NCBI GenBank assembly: GCA_034620365.1
Contig: JAQGEQ010000175.1
Location: 2,170,001 to 2,234,000 of the forward strand
Length of the DNA stretch: 64,000 bases
Direction of reading: 5' to 3'
From: Pegea sp. RAD2-039
Lineage: Eukaryota; Chordata; Thaliacea; Salpida; Salpidae
The notes beneath the pieces are model-generated. The model did not search any database and was not told the DNA's origin. It was given only the letters and a program-made list of their open reading frames with translations. Position 1 is the stretch's first letter. Every line of letters begins with the position of its first letter. This document shows positions 23,287 to 35,621 of the stretch, piece by piece. A program made the translations under genes and the position numbers.

Positions 23287-26200
23287 ATGAAGCTCAAATT
23301 GTTGAATTCTTTTTGTTGTTTAGTTTTTATAACCTTAAGCAGTGATGCTGCTAGAAGTAAGGAAATAAGATGGTTTCAAAATCCGTGGGTTTTAAATCAA
23401 AATATAGCTGGGTTATTAGATAATAAAATATTACAAACTGACGATAGTTTAAAGGCTGATAATGAAAAACCCGATTTTATAGAAAATCTATCAGAGTTTT
23501 TGGATTCAGTACATAGCAAAAAAGATCAATTTCAAAAATCAAATCACTCATTATTTGAGTTGAGTAATTACATTAAAAATAGTAGTAAAATAATTGTCGA
23601 ATAGAACTTATTGTTAAAATGTTTCTTTAATTTAATTTGTTTTTGTTAATTTATTATTATAATAGAGAGTAATAAAGATAATTTGACAAAAGATAAAGCT
23701 TTAAAAACTTCCAGCATAAAAAAACTAAGTTTTTATTTTAAAATAATAACTTTCAAAATATTTATTCAATATGACATTTGTGAAAGTGGTTATGTATATT
23801 TTTACTTTTTTAGAGCTCTTCAAGTTGTGAGAAAGTCTGAAGTCTCAGATGATGATCTTAAATGCATCAATGATATTTCAAAATGGATAGAAGATGCTAC
23901 AAAGTTAAAGTTATATGCTCTACAAAGTAAGATGATATCATAGGTCTAAATTGATTGCAATTTCTTAAAAACACATTTAGATAACTTTTATATATATACT
24001 TTTCATAAATTGCAACAAATGCATTTGAACAAATAATAAAATTACTTTTATATAAACGACTTCAGTGAGAGATTCATGGTCGATGAGAGAAGGTGGAATG
24101 TTAGAAGCTAATGTTCGTTGGCAAGGACATTATTGGGAATGTGTCAACTCTATTGGGGATGATTTTAAAGGAAAATTCTGTACAACTTACTACGGGTTTA
24201 ATTATATTGTAAGTTTTACTTCTGTAAATTTTTCTATATTCTCTTGAAGTTTTGTTAGCTAATTATTACCTGATATACAAATAAATTAAATTTATATAGA
24301 TATAAATCATAAATTTTTATAAATTGGCTGATGTAATTCAATAAAAATATTTAATTTATAAATTGACAAAACTAATTTATAAAATTTGTAAAAAAAAGCT
24401 TTTTGAACTTTTATTTTTTATAAAAGTTTTTATTATGATTATCATTTTTATTGTATTTAGGAAAGGCGTATTTTATTATGTTAAAGTTTTTTAACACATT
24501 ACATCTTTAGCCTGTTCCATCAATGATTCCGTATGACATCACATTTGACTCTTGCTTCCCTGATTCGTGTAATGAAGAAATTATTCAGAATTTAACTACA
24601 ATTGCAACATCAGATGATATTAGAGTTCCATCATTAGCAACAAAATGTCCGATTACAGATTATTCTTACTCTGGTATTGAAATCTCAACAATGTCAGTAT
24701 ACAAGTTCAACATTAAAAGTTACTTAAACGATATTTTTCATAATATTTCCATAAATCAGTAAATTCAAATATTGTATTTTTTCATAGAGTTATATCTGGA
24801 GTGATTTTATTATTAGCTCTAGTTGGCACCTCTGTTGACTTGTTCATTAAAAATGAAAGATATTTCGAAGCTCGTCACAATGTTTGTAAGTTTCATTTAC
24901 GTTAATATGAGTTTATTGTCTTGTAATCTATTTCAACAATTTCGAACTCTTGAGTATAATGTTAGTGCATGAACGCCTCATCAAATTGGAGGTTTTGTAA
25001 TAATTGCATCTATTCAGGCAACATTTACGAGAATGCAGGAAACTTATTATTAAATACAATAGTTTTGAACCTCGTCTCAGTTTCCAAAATTGAGATACTT
25101 TGGAAATTTGTTGGATAAATTACGACCTAACTCTATTTTTTAGAATTCTCCATATTTTGGTAGACGCTAAATTCGATACGTTCTACTCTAATAGTCCTTC
25201 TCTTAAGTTATATTAATTCAAACGGCACACATTACACCTTAAACAGCCCATATCACCTAGTACTTTAGTCAGAGCAAGATTTTTTTCATACAACATAATT
25301 AGTACTTGGAACCAACTGACATCAGACATTGTCATGGTAGAATAACTTTTGTTGTCCAAGCAGAAGTTAAACCGTTTTATTATTGCCACAATTGCCATTT
25401 TTAAACTGTGATTTTCCCCTTTTTTATGTTATTAAATTTTTATGTAATTAGTCACTGTTATTGTTTGTGACTACTGAAATGTCACATGTTACATATTTTT
25501 CTTTCTATATTTGTATATTTTAGTTATAATTAAATCTAATATTATTTGTGAGAATGTGTATTAGCGAGAGGTGTTCTTTCCAGCCTTCTTCGCATTTTTC
25601 GAAATAAATAAACAAATGAATAAGTTTATAATTCATATTATATGATCTTACAAGATGATTGTAAACTCGAAGGTGGTTGGCTCTTATGTTTTTCGATTAT
25701 AAGTAATGCAAAGAAGATTTTAAGCACCAAGCAATCACCTGGTAATATTTCTGCAATAAATGGAATTCGAACTATTAGTACCTTGTGGGTCATACTTGGA
25801 CACACGGTAGCAATAGACGCGCCTTATATGGGTAAAAAATTTGTATATATTATTTAAAATTTAGAGAAACTTGTAATGCCTCTGTTGTTTGTTATTAAAA
25901 CCTTTTAATAAGACGACAGTGCTATTGTTAAGAAAATTAACTTTTAAAATTGTTTTTAAGAAATATTTTTAGACTTTAAAAATTGTTTATAAGAGATTTT
26001 GCTTGTTTCAATTTCTTTTAATCTAAAATATGGATTGTAGATAATGTGATTGCAATGGGTCAGGATATCCGTAGAAGGTTTGAAATGATGGTTATTTTGA
26101 ACGGAACTTTTTCTGTTGACACATTCTTTTGTATTGGTGGCTTACTGACGTCTTATCTGACACTTAAGATGTTGAAAAAAACTAAAGGCAAAATGAATGT

Positions 26201-28964
26201 ACCTTTGATGTATTTACAAAGATATTTAAGGTGCGAGTATTATTTGTATTTGCAAATTAACTTTCAATAAAATAATTCAATCTTTAGTTGTAAAAACTTC
26301 AGTTCCTTTATAAGTACTGATTTTGTTTCATTTAAAATAGATACTGTTCAAAAATTGCAATGTATGTTAGTTCAATTTATCTAAAGATGCCGGCAGACTA
26401 AACTTTCAAACCGATAAAACAATAAACGAATTGCTTAACTACTTTCTCTATTGAACAGATTAACGCCACTCTATGCATATGTGTTGTTATTTTCTATGGG
26501 AATATACAAATTTCTTGGATCTGGTCCAATATGGAAAACACTCTTTGACACTTCCAATGAACATTGTGTAAGCTATTGGTGGACAAACTTAGTTTATATC
26601 AATAATCTTTATCCAGAAAGAAATTATGTAAGTGAATTAAATTATTAAATTTCAATCAATTAAAATAGAGAAAATGTTGTGATTAAATATTCTTTCCCAA
26701 TTATCATACAAATGAGTTTATATTAAAGTGTATTGGACACGCATGGTATTTGGCATGTGACATGCAATTCTATCTTCTATCTCCTCTATTTATTTATACT
26801 ATGTACAAGTAAGTAACATTATTTTTAAGATATTTGTTTAATGGTGAATAATCAAATAGATATTTTAAAAACTCATAAGCTCTTATAAAAGGTTTTTTAA
26901 AATCTTTCCTGCTAGAAATTATTTATTTAGATAAAAACTTTTTGACGCTCTAACATACAACTATCAATTTTGTAAAAACAAAGATTTTATTTGAATCTTA
27001 TTAGTATGAAATTTATAAATTAATTATATATTGAAAGTTCAATGTTTTGATAGAGTGCCGTGGCTAGGAGTGGGCCAAACTATTGGGTTTTCATTGGCAA
27101 GTATTGGGGTGACATGGTGGTTGTCAGATTGGTCTCAACAACAACCTGTAGCCATAGTAAATTCTAGATTATATTCTGTGTAAGTTATTAAATTATCAAA
27201 TTTGTAAAATTTGTAAATAAGAGTAGGTAAGCAAATTCCTTCCAACTAGATTGATTAATTTAAAAAACATTTGTTGATAAATGAGTAAGATTAGAAAAGT
27301 TCTCACTTAAATAGCTTATACTTTTACACAGACTGGGCAGGCTAATTCCTCCAAGTTTTCTTGATAATGCTTTATCATTCCAAGAAAAGTTCAAATCTGA
27401 TATTTATTTTGCACCATGGTGTAGAATAAACGTTTATCTTATTGGCATGTTGACTGGATATATTCTCTTTAAAACAAAACATAAAATTAAGATGCCAAAA
27501 GTATGTTAATACTCGTCTGTACTTTATATGCTGGTTGTTTATAATATCATTAATTACTTTAATTTAGAAAAAAAAACTATGACTAGTAATTATTTTTTAA
27601 ATACAGATTTCTTTACCTTTTAGTCTTCTTCATATTATATTGTAAAAATTTAAAATTTTATTCTTCCAAGGTAAACTCTGCAACAAATGTTTAAATTATG
27701 TTACTTTTTTTCTGGCATTAATTAGTAAATTTACTAAAAATTGATATTCGATTCTATTTGTATTTATAATGCTGAATTTGGTAGATAAGTAGAATTGTTT
27801 AATTTGAAGATTGCTGTATTTACTGGATGGCTTGTTGCAACTGGAACAGCTTTGAGTATTGTTTATGGTCTTTATGGATCAACAAGTGTTCCTGAACCAC
27901 TTGATGTTGATGTAGCTGCTTTTTACAACGCAGTTTCACGTCCTTTATGGGGAGTTTGTATCTCATGGGTGATAGTTGCTTGTACTTGTGGGTATGGAGG
28001 TTTGTAGAATTCAAACTTTAGTTCAACGTTATACTTCGTGATAAACTTTCCAATTCATGATACAGCTGTCTTAACTTCTTGCTATCTTATAAATAGAAGA
28101 AAGTAGGATTATTAAAAAAGTAGTAATCAATTTGGTCTTAAAGGTCCAGTGACGAAGTTTCTCAATTGGAAACTGTTTCTTCCGTTTAGTCGTCTCACTT
28201 ATGCTGCTTACTTGATCCATTTATACGTAATCTATTGGCACACTGGAACTCAGGAACATTACAATCACTATTCTCCTATTTGGGTGGCATATTCATTTTC
28301 AGGTAAATAATAATCAAACATCATTAAAAAGTTATATTTATGCTAAGTGCTATGACTTCTTGACCAGTAGTTGCGACAGGAACAAAAAAATTGCTTTTTT
28401 TTTAACATATCTTGACTTTTGCTTTTTCACAAATAAATTAGATTGAATAAATGTATTGTTAAAATCAAGACCCTTCTTAATCAACTTTCTTCAAAGATAA
28501 AAAAAAAGTCGTTTTGAGTCAAAGTTTTGTGTAAATATCTTTAAAAATATTTGTCAAGTACTTTTGATTTTATAGATAAGTAAATAGAAAAAAATCAACA
28601 ATAAAATTACGTTTGAAATTGTAATACAGGTCACATGATCATCAGTTTTTGTTTGGCTTTTGTTGTTGCTCTGCTTATTGAGTGGCCTTGTCAAGAACTT
28701 CTCAAAAAGTTACTTCCTTCACGTAAATCTTCATCAACTCATCAATCCAATGTGATGCAAATGAAAGAAAATGTTTCGAGTGAAAAACCTCCAAGTTATA
28801 CATCAGATGATCATGGAAGATCTGATCTTTCTGAAACGAAGCAACAAGTTGGAAGATTAAAAGAATTTGTTATTGAAGATGAAATCAATGATTTAAATGG
28901 AAAGAAAAGCGGAAAAGTTAATCCGAGTTATCAATCGCATAATGAGTTTTCAACTAATTTGTAA
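23287..28964 (+). CDS. NRF6-like membrane acyltransferase copy B (intact)
   Basis: Fourteen exons: 23287-23558, 23814-23926, 24066-24208, 24511-24692, 24788-24885, 25673-25831, 26041-26230, 26459-26627, 26729-26808, 27054-27179, 27332-27500, 27810-27999, 28144-28302, 28630-28964. They sum to 794 codons without a break. Signal peptide about 1-22; NRF domain about 85-240 (ISKWIEDATKLKLYALQ, WQGHYWECVNSI, DSCFPDSCNEE); first membrane helix about 240-258; Acyl_transf_3 domain from about 285 with INGIRTISTLWVILGHT, DTFFCIGGLL and LGSGPIW; last helix ISFCLAFVVALLIEWP; Ser/Lys tail of about 85 aa. Such enzymes are predicted to move acyl groups across membranes; the acceptor is unknown. All exons except the fifth (98 nt against 86) equal those of copy A in length. 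Intron 5 holds a LINE 3' fragment, and the exon 6 acceptor lies about 50 bp after that fragment. Start codon follows the signal peptide. Confidence 0.88.
24938..25622 (+). mobile_element. LINE 3' fragment inside intron 5 of gene B
   Basis: It matches the C-terminal part of LINE ORF2 and the 3' UTR (CTTGAGTATAAT; GAGAATGTGTATTAGCGAGAGGTG) and ends in AAATAAATAAACAAATGAATAAG. It is the same family and orientation as the LINE in gene A but older, with several indels and stops. An intronic position on the sense strand may be tolerated by gene B. Confidence 0.85.
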
Positions 28965-29530
28965 TTAGTGAAGATTTATTTACGTTTGTTTATTAAATAT
29001 CTATAGAATAAAAAAAATGTTTCTTTCGTGTTATAGTTGTTAGATATAAACAAATATTTGAATTTATAAAATTTTCAATTGATTAAAAACTTCAAATCCA
29101 TTTTCAGAAACTTTGTTTCTTGTTTTATATATAAATAATTGTATCAATATTAACTCACCAACATTTTGATGTATTTAAGTACCATACAACTTTCTAATGG
29201 ATTACAAAATGATTGTCAAATTCTAAAGTTGTTTGAAAAATTCTTAGACAGGTTTCTGATAATAAATTTGTTTAATTTTCAAAAGTTCTCAAATTTTTCT
29301 GATTTTGTTGAATATTTTCAGTTATAACTGATTTTATTAAAAGTTTGAGTTTTCTGCTTAAAAGTTTAAAGAAAAATTTTAACAACTTTAGAACTGCTGC
29401 TAATATGATTCTTATTAAAACAATTTTCTCAGCCAACACAACAGCTCAAAATATTGAGGGTGGCTTTTGAAACTTAAAAAGCAAAAGAATAAGTTGAAGA
29501 GCTAAGAACGAAAGACATAATTTGTTGTAA
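27810..29530 (+). repeat. 3' part of gene B, near-identical to gene A
   Basis: The partner of the repeat at 20388-21960. Exon 12 matches without a visible difference. The last exon differs by very few bases (one Pro/Gln change near THQSN). The match continues about 560 bp past the stop and ends just before the LINE fragment at 29553. Confidence 0.88.
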
Positions 29531-29552
29531 TAAAATTACTTCTTATTTGAAA

Positions 29553-30388
29553 TTGGAGATTATCGCTTTCGAATTTCATTACTTAAAGTCCAAATTTAAT
29601 GTACCTATGTACACTCTAAAATAAATTATGAGGTTGCTATTAAGGCTTTTTTGAAGGTTCTGTGTGTCCTGAGTTATATATTTTGGGGGATTTATTTTAG
29701 TAAAATTGATTGGAATAACCCGAATTCAGCATTTATGGGAAAATCGTTTAACTTGGATAGCAACTATCCTAATTCAGCTATTTTAAGTCGCCTTTGTAAG
29801 CTTCCTTTATGCCAATAACCTATCTAAGATAGTTACTGTTATAACCCAAGTTAGTGTTAATACGTTGAACCTTCTTATCACATCGAAACCTGAGAACATT
29901 GTCTACATTGATCAAAAAGAACCTTTTGCTCAGACACGCGATCACAACATGATTGAATTCAAGGTCCATCAAACTTTTTTTATGAACGTTCAAACTCCAA
30001 GCAAACGGAATTTTTATCGTGGAAATTATATTGGTATCAACGAATTTCTATCTGTTGTTGATTATATTTCTGATTTCAACTCCACTGATGACATCAATGC
30101 TGTTTACTCAAAGCTTGCTAACATTTTTAAAGATTCAATTGAGAAATTCATACCTTTTTATAGAGTCAACAAAAAACCACATTTGTCCAAATATTCAAGG
30201 AATTTACAACATTTAAAAAACCTCTTCTACAAACTAACCCTTCCATTAAATCTCTGTACAAAGATCTTTTTATAGTTTACAAGAAATCTATTTCTAATTT
30301 CTATTTAGGAAGAGAAAGTGCATTCTTATTAACCAAGCAAGAAAACGTTGTTTGGCTTCCTAAATCGCAAGCTTAAGGTGAGATCTCA
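29553..30388 (+). mobile_element. LINE endonuclease-region fragment
   Basis: A decayed copy of ORF2 from the middle of the endonuclease (EIIAFEFHY-like) to just past the point of the frameshift in the full-length copy. The frame 29865-30275 preserves NLLITSKPENIVYIDQ and DHNMIEFKVHQ. It lacks the RT and 3' end and stops abruptly where the second 7SL segment begins. Several frame breaks make it non-functional. Confidence 0.85.
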
Positions 30389-30681
30389 AATATTTTTGAC
30401 AAAAGTCAATATAAAAAAATATATATCTTATATGTTCAATCCAAATTAAAATATAAGTTTATTATTCAAACCAAATATAGTCAATTCATAAAAGTCTTCA
30501 GAATCTACTTTTTAAATAATTTCCCAAAAGATAAAATTCTGTATTAGTAGAATGTTCTCAAAAATCTCTGAAATTAGTTAAAAGTTCAAAAATTCTTCTT
30601 TCAATTACTATTTTTACGAAATTGTTTTTTCAATCTGTTAAAAAATGTTGGAAAAAATATTTTAAAAGTGTAAAAAATAAG

Positions 30682-30980
30682 AAAAGAAATGGGTCCGATC
30701 TTATCGGCTGGGCTGTGACACTACACCTATTCACAGGTGCTGTCCCGCTACTGATTAACGTGGAGACTTTTGGCTGCTCCCTTTCGGGCCTGACCCGGTT
30801 CATCTCTCCTTCGACAACCTGGACACGCTGGTCTACACCAACATGTCCATATTGACGCTAAACTTAGCGCGGACACCCGATCGACATAGCGCACAGAGCC
30901 ACAGTGCTCCCAACCTCATACCGTCCACCATCTCAAGCCTCCTAGTAGCTGGATTACAAGCGCACGCCACAACGCCCGGC
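30682..30980 (-). ncRNA. SRP RNA: SRP (7SL) RNA, copy 2
   Basis: 299 nt on the minus strand. By eye the RNA matches copy 1 base for base: Alu-domain start, CGATCGGGTGTCCG segment, SRP54-binding helix 8 with GAAA tetraloop, CCTGTGAATAG and a terminal T run. All recognisable SRP RNA motifs and the upstream TATA/CRE pair are retained, so it is likely functional. Confidence 0.95.
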
Positions 30981-30997
30981 GAAAGCAATTTTACTAA

Positions 30998-31010
30998 ACG
31001 TCATTATATC
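30998..31010 (-). promoter_or_regulatory. 7SL upstream promoter elements, copy 2
   Basis: GATATAAT overlapping TGACGT at about -30 to -18 relative to the RNA start, as in the other two copies. Confidence 0.6.
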
Positions 31011-31690
31011 GCTTTCTTTACTTTTTCTCTCTCTATTCTCTCGTTTTATAACCATCTAGCGGATAAATATTTTTATACAAATATGAACTAAATTTTATAA
31101 GGCTTAGTTAGTCTTACAATTCCTTCTGGTTCTATAGTCTTTATCTATTAAAGTTTCACCACAAAAGGCTTAATTAATTTTTTCTATACTTTTAATAATT
31201 TAAAACTTAATTTTTGAATAATAATCTCAAGTTACAAATGCTTTGAATGTCAACAAAACTCAAACAACTTACACAAATTACAATGATTAAAAACTACTAG
31301 TAAAATTTTACCACTCGAAATGTAACAGATATTAATCATAATTTACAATTATTTCATTTTATTAATTTTTGTAGCTTTTTCTGACTACATTTTTTGTATA
31401 ACTTCAATCTATGGATATTTTCATGGGTTTTTGATAATCTAGAATTACAAAAGTTGAAATTACAGATTTGTTTATTCATAAATCCTTCTTTGAAAACTGA
31501 ACAAGAAGTGAATACTTTCATTTTGTTTATGTTTTCATTTAGTTACTTTTCTTAAGTTGTTTATTGAGTAACAATAAGTTAACAATATGTAAAAAGCGGA
31601 AATTTTGTTTATGTAGTCGGACATTGGTTTATGTTAGTTTTTATTGATACTAATCAATAATAAAAAAATACCAACAAACTATAGATCATT

Positions 31691-32150
31691 CTTTTTTTAG
31701 CTTTTTGAAAGTGAGAATAGATCGGGCCTGATTTTATCTGATAGATTACAATTAGCTGTTACTTCAATCAAAATAATAAAAATCGAATCATTGAAACATC
31801 TTATAAATTTATTTAATTCTTTTTAATTCTTCCAAATTTTTGTTTTGACCGAAAAGTTAACATTTATTATAAAATTTTATTTATTTATTTTATTCAACGC
31901 ATGGATGCAAATGACGAATCATTCTGATCTTATAGCGAACACAAGAACAATATCATCGTAAACATAACAAAAACGTCTTAGTGTTACAGTTTTACATGAG
32001 TTGTACAATAACAACTTGGAAATCTGCAGAGATATAAGTAATTATGGGTCATTCATCAAAAATACAAAACTAGTAATGAAAATATTATTGTTAAATATCA
32101 ATTATGAAATAACTGAAAAGATTTTTTAAACAGAATTTTAAAACAAGTGA
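31691..32150. other. Non-coding region with a LINE tail remnant
   Basis: AT-rich spacer. Its only recognisable content is the minus-strand LINE 3' tail at about 31868-31985, listed separately. Confidence 0.45.
31868..31985 (-). mobile_element. 3' tail of the second LINE family
   Basis: Read on the minus strand it contains TGTTCGCTATAAGATCAGAATG followed by GCGTTGAATAAAATAAATAAATAAA. This matches the 3' end of the element at 54955-55660 (TGTTCGCTATAAGAGATATTG..ACGCGTTGAAGAAATGAATAAA). Only the terminus is left. Confidence 0.65.
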
Positions 32151-32159
32151 TAAGTTTTG

Positions 32160-32770
32160 ACGAAGTCTGAAGAATATTTCAAACCCTGATTACCCTATTG
32201 AAAAAGGTGTTTGTCCAGTGGTTGTTATTAAAGTTATTGAGTAGCTTAATTTGAATGACCTTAATGAAAAATGCCATAATTTGTTATTCAATGCCGCCAC
32301 CTATAGAGCCTTTGTCTGTAGCTCACTACTGTATCTTACTGTTGTAGCCATCAAAACTTTAACTTTGTCGAAGAACAACGAAAATAAACTCAACACTTTT
32401 TATTTATGTTGTCTTCGTCGTATCCTTGTATAAGTTGGCAGCAAAAGGTCTTAAAAGGGAGGTTTTGAAGAACCCTGACACAATAACAATCTACAACATG
32501 CTAAGCCGGTAAAGGCTTTGCTGACTTGGACATGTTCATCGAATGGAGGACTGCATTAATTGGGTCTGTCAAATGGAGAACTATCAAAAGGCAAATGCAC
32601 CATCGACCATCACTATCTCTGTTTTTGTTGCTCGACATAAATTGGGAGAATATCTCAGAGGATTGCTTCGAATACTTCGTAAACAACTGAAGAAAAGAAC
32701 GAAATTGTTGTCCCTCATTATCATGACCAGATGACCGTTTTCAGTCGGAGTAGAGTTTATTATTATTATT
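32160..32770 (+). mobile_element. Degenerate non-LTR element, C-terminal RT region
   Basis: Broken frames resemble the end of another non-LTR ORF2: VCSSLLYLTVVAIKTLTLSK, NKLNTFYLCCLRRILV, then REVLKNPDTITIYNMLSR and LGHVHRMED. The motif order (colony-type 'LxxFhmrCLRRIL' then 'LGHVxRM') is typical of RTE-like and related LINEs. It ends in a TTA-rich repeat around 32755-32770. Multiple stops show it is dead. The clade assignment is tentative. Confidence 0.7.
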
Positions 32771-33481
32771 AATTTTTGACAATTTTTGGGGAGTTTTGTT
32801 TGTTAAAAAATCAAACTGATAAATATTGTGGTAATCTGGGTTTTATCTTTTAAATGATTTGTTTAAATGTAACATTTTTATTTTAAAGTAAACTATCGCT
32901 TTTCAAAATTTTCTTATAAACTTAAACTTTAAAACTATTTCTAATCGTTAAGAAAACTTCCTATTAAAAAAAAGCGAAACTTACCTTACATAGTATTCAA
33001 AAATTATTCCTATGATTACTCAACCTTATGATAAAAACTATTTAGTGTTTTAAACATAAAATACAAATCAATATTGAATTGGTGAAGTTTACGGCTTTGA
33101 TAACAAATATTCAGTTGATTATTTGTCTTCTAAGGTTAAGATATATAATAGTAATAGCAAAGTGCATACTAGTTTATATATAAAAATAAATATTAAACAA
33201 TTTAAGATTGTATAAAAGTAACCATAGTCAACCATGATCTAGTCATCTGGTTTTATTTCATTAAACAAAAAACAGTAAAAAAAAAAAATAAAAAACAACG
33301 ATTAATAGAATACAGCAAATGAAGAGACAGTAAATCTTAACACGAGAGCTTTAAGTAAGCAGTTAGTGTGTGATTGCAAACTGAAATTACAGCAAATCGT
33401 TCAGTGATTTAACTATTTGTACATATACCTTTTATAAACAGTTATTTCAGCTGAGTTATTCAAAATGAATTTTAGTTACAA
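32771..33481. other. AT-rich spacer downstream of the RNF32-like gene
   Basis: No coding potential or repeat recognised. It should contain the 3' UTR of the minus-strand RNF32-like gene. Confidence 0.45.
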
Positions 33482-35621
33482 TTAATGGCAAAATTTAATT
33501 ATCTTTTTTTTGTAAAAAGACCGACAAGTAGGGCATTTAAAAATACAGTTTTGAGAAACTTTTGTATTTGAAAGCTGAAACTCTGGCAGTTTACAGGCAA
33601 ACAGTTCAAGTGCATCTAAACAATTTTTATGAAACAGATGTGAGCATGACAATAGGACTAGATCTTCACTTTTTTCATCGTATTCACTTTTTCTTAAAAA
33701 ATCAAACAAATCAGTATGAAATACAACGATTTTTTAGAAATATTTAAATTATAAAAATTTAATAAGAATATTACAGCCTGCCTACAACAACTTTTCGTTT
33801 GTTTTATAAAACTCATTTAAAGTATTATCAACAAAAATCAAATCATACTTCTTAACTTCTGCAGGATATTGATTGACATCATTGACACTTTGTAAGCAAA
33901 TCAAACATTCAGCAGTTTCTCTCTTTCGAGCTCTTTCTTCAATTTTTATCCAATCGTTTTCACTTAACTTATTTAAAATAGAAATTTCAAAATGTTCAAA
34001 AATCCGTCTAAAAATATATAGAAGGTTTTCAAAACGTAAACAAAATTTCCTAAAACAAGTTAAACAAGAACTCCATTTACCTACTTTCTTCAACTGATTG
34101 GTCAATTTCACTTAAAAAATAATCTACAGATGAAGAAGATGCTAGATTTACGTAGCGATCTGTTAATTGAGTCAATTTATTTTCAAAATATTTTTGACGT
34201 AATTTAGCATCATTAGGTGGCACAGTTTCACGTAACTTTTTGTACCATTTCCTGACAGCATATCCTCTCCAAAAGCTTTGTATTCTAAAGAATTACTTTG
34301 TACTGAAGTAATTACAGAAGATTAATTATTCTAACTTTATAACAGATTTAATTTTATAAATTTTTGATCCTTCATGCACTACTCTTGTCTGATAATCATC
34401 TCTTCTGCACATTGGACATGATTTGCGTCCAATAAAACGTTCAAACGATTGCAAGCAAGCCTACCAAAAAAAACTTTCTGTTATAAGCTTTATTTTTTCA
34501 TCTTTAATTTGATTTTAAAAGATTTATTAAAATATTTTAGCTAAACAAAAAAATATGTAAAAAAACTTACACGATGGAAGACATGAGAGCAACTTAAGAG
34601 GACTTGATCTTCAAATCGAAATATATCTTTACAAATTGGACAAGGATTTACAAAAGAATCTCTTTGAGTCGACTGATATTTCAAATCTTTCCACTGTTCT
34701 TCAGTAAGAATGTTTTGTTGGTCGGAAGAAAGAGCAATTAGTCCGAGTCTTTGAGCTAGAAAACAAATTAAACGAAATAACATTCAAACTAAAGTAATGA
34801 CTGAAAAAATGTCTTCTGCAGAAGTTCTAAAATGTTTTTACCAAATGAAGGAGGTTTTGGCTTAGCATCTAGAACATACTCTTTATCTTCTAATTCCTTA
34901 CAACCATCTTTATTGAGTTTATTTTTATTCAAACCTGAAATAATGAAGAAAAACCAAAAAAAACTACTAGTTTATAACAGTTTTTATTTCTTTTGATTTT
35001 AGTAATTACATTAGTTACCAACTTTTTACATAAACTACCAAAAATGCTAACCAGTGTCTAGAGTTGATGAAACATTTCTCAATGATTTTATTCTCTTCTT
35101 TTCATTTTGCTTTATTTTTTTATAAATTGATTTTGTTTCTAAAGATTGCAAAGATCCTTCTATTGAAAGATTGCTCAATATATGATCCTGTAAGGCCACA
35201 GCTATAAGTGCTGAAGAAGGTTCTTTGTTCTAGTAAAAAAATGATTCAACTAAGATTCTTATCACACTCATGAAATTATTTATCAGCAAAATCAAGCTGG
35301 AACAATCATTTACAAAAAATAATATCAGTAAGGAAGTTGAACAAATTAAAGTTTGTAAATAAAAGATAAATATTAAAAAAACATAATATATATTTATAAA
35401 ATTTTAATACTGGTCAGATTATATAAAAAAATGAAAAAATACAAATTTTAAGACATTTTATTTAACTATTTTTCAAAATAGTAAAAATAATGAGAACTTT
35501 TGATTGCACACAAACATATAATAATTAAATTAATTATAAAAAAAGTAAAAAACAATTTTATTAAAATATTAAAAAAAAAAACCTTTTTGGTGTTAAGAAA
35601 CTTTCTTCTAGAATTATTCAT
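33482..35621 (-). CDS. RNF32: RING finger protein 32-like (two RING-H2 domains and an IQ motif)
   Basis: Eight exons: 35621-35583, 35229-35052, 34934-34842, 34755-34571, 34460-34336, 34284-34081, 34007-33786, 33692-33482. They join to 418 aa (human RNF32 362). N-terminal block LIAVALQDHIL, then EYVLDAKPKPPSFAQRLGL; first RING about 143-195 (CPICKDIFRFEDQVLLSCSH, VFHRACLQSFE, CPMCRR); conserved YQTRVVHEGSKIYKIK; IQ motif IQSFWRGYAVRKWYKKLRE with TVPPNDAKLRQKYFE; second RING about 305-410 (ECLICL, a long insert, LLSCSHLFHKNC, CPTCRS). The order and spacing are those of RNF32, a probable E3 ubiquitin ligase that may bind calmodulin and is testis-enriched in mammals; the substrate is unknown. The second RING has an extended loop of about 50 residues between its first two zinc pairs. 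The exon 8 acceptor is an unusual TTAAG but keeps phase. Confidence 0.9.

Larger units (their letters stand above)
30394..31690. repeat. Segmental duplication carrying 7SL RNA, copy 2
   Basis: It matches 9872-11120 in direct orientation. Beyond that it matches the inverted copy further, to about 31690 (GTTTTTATTGATACTAATCAATAATAAAAAAATA), so copies 2 and 3 share sequence that copy 1 lacks. Small indels separate it from copy 1, such as loss of CGGAAAC near 30637. Confidence 0.88.
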
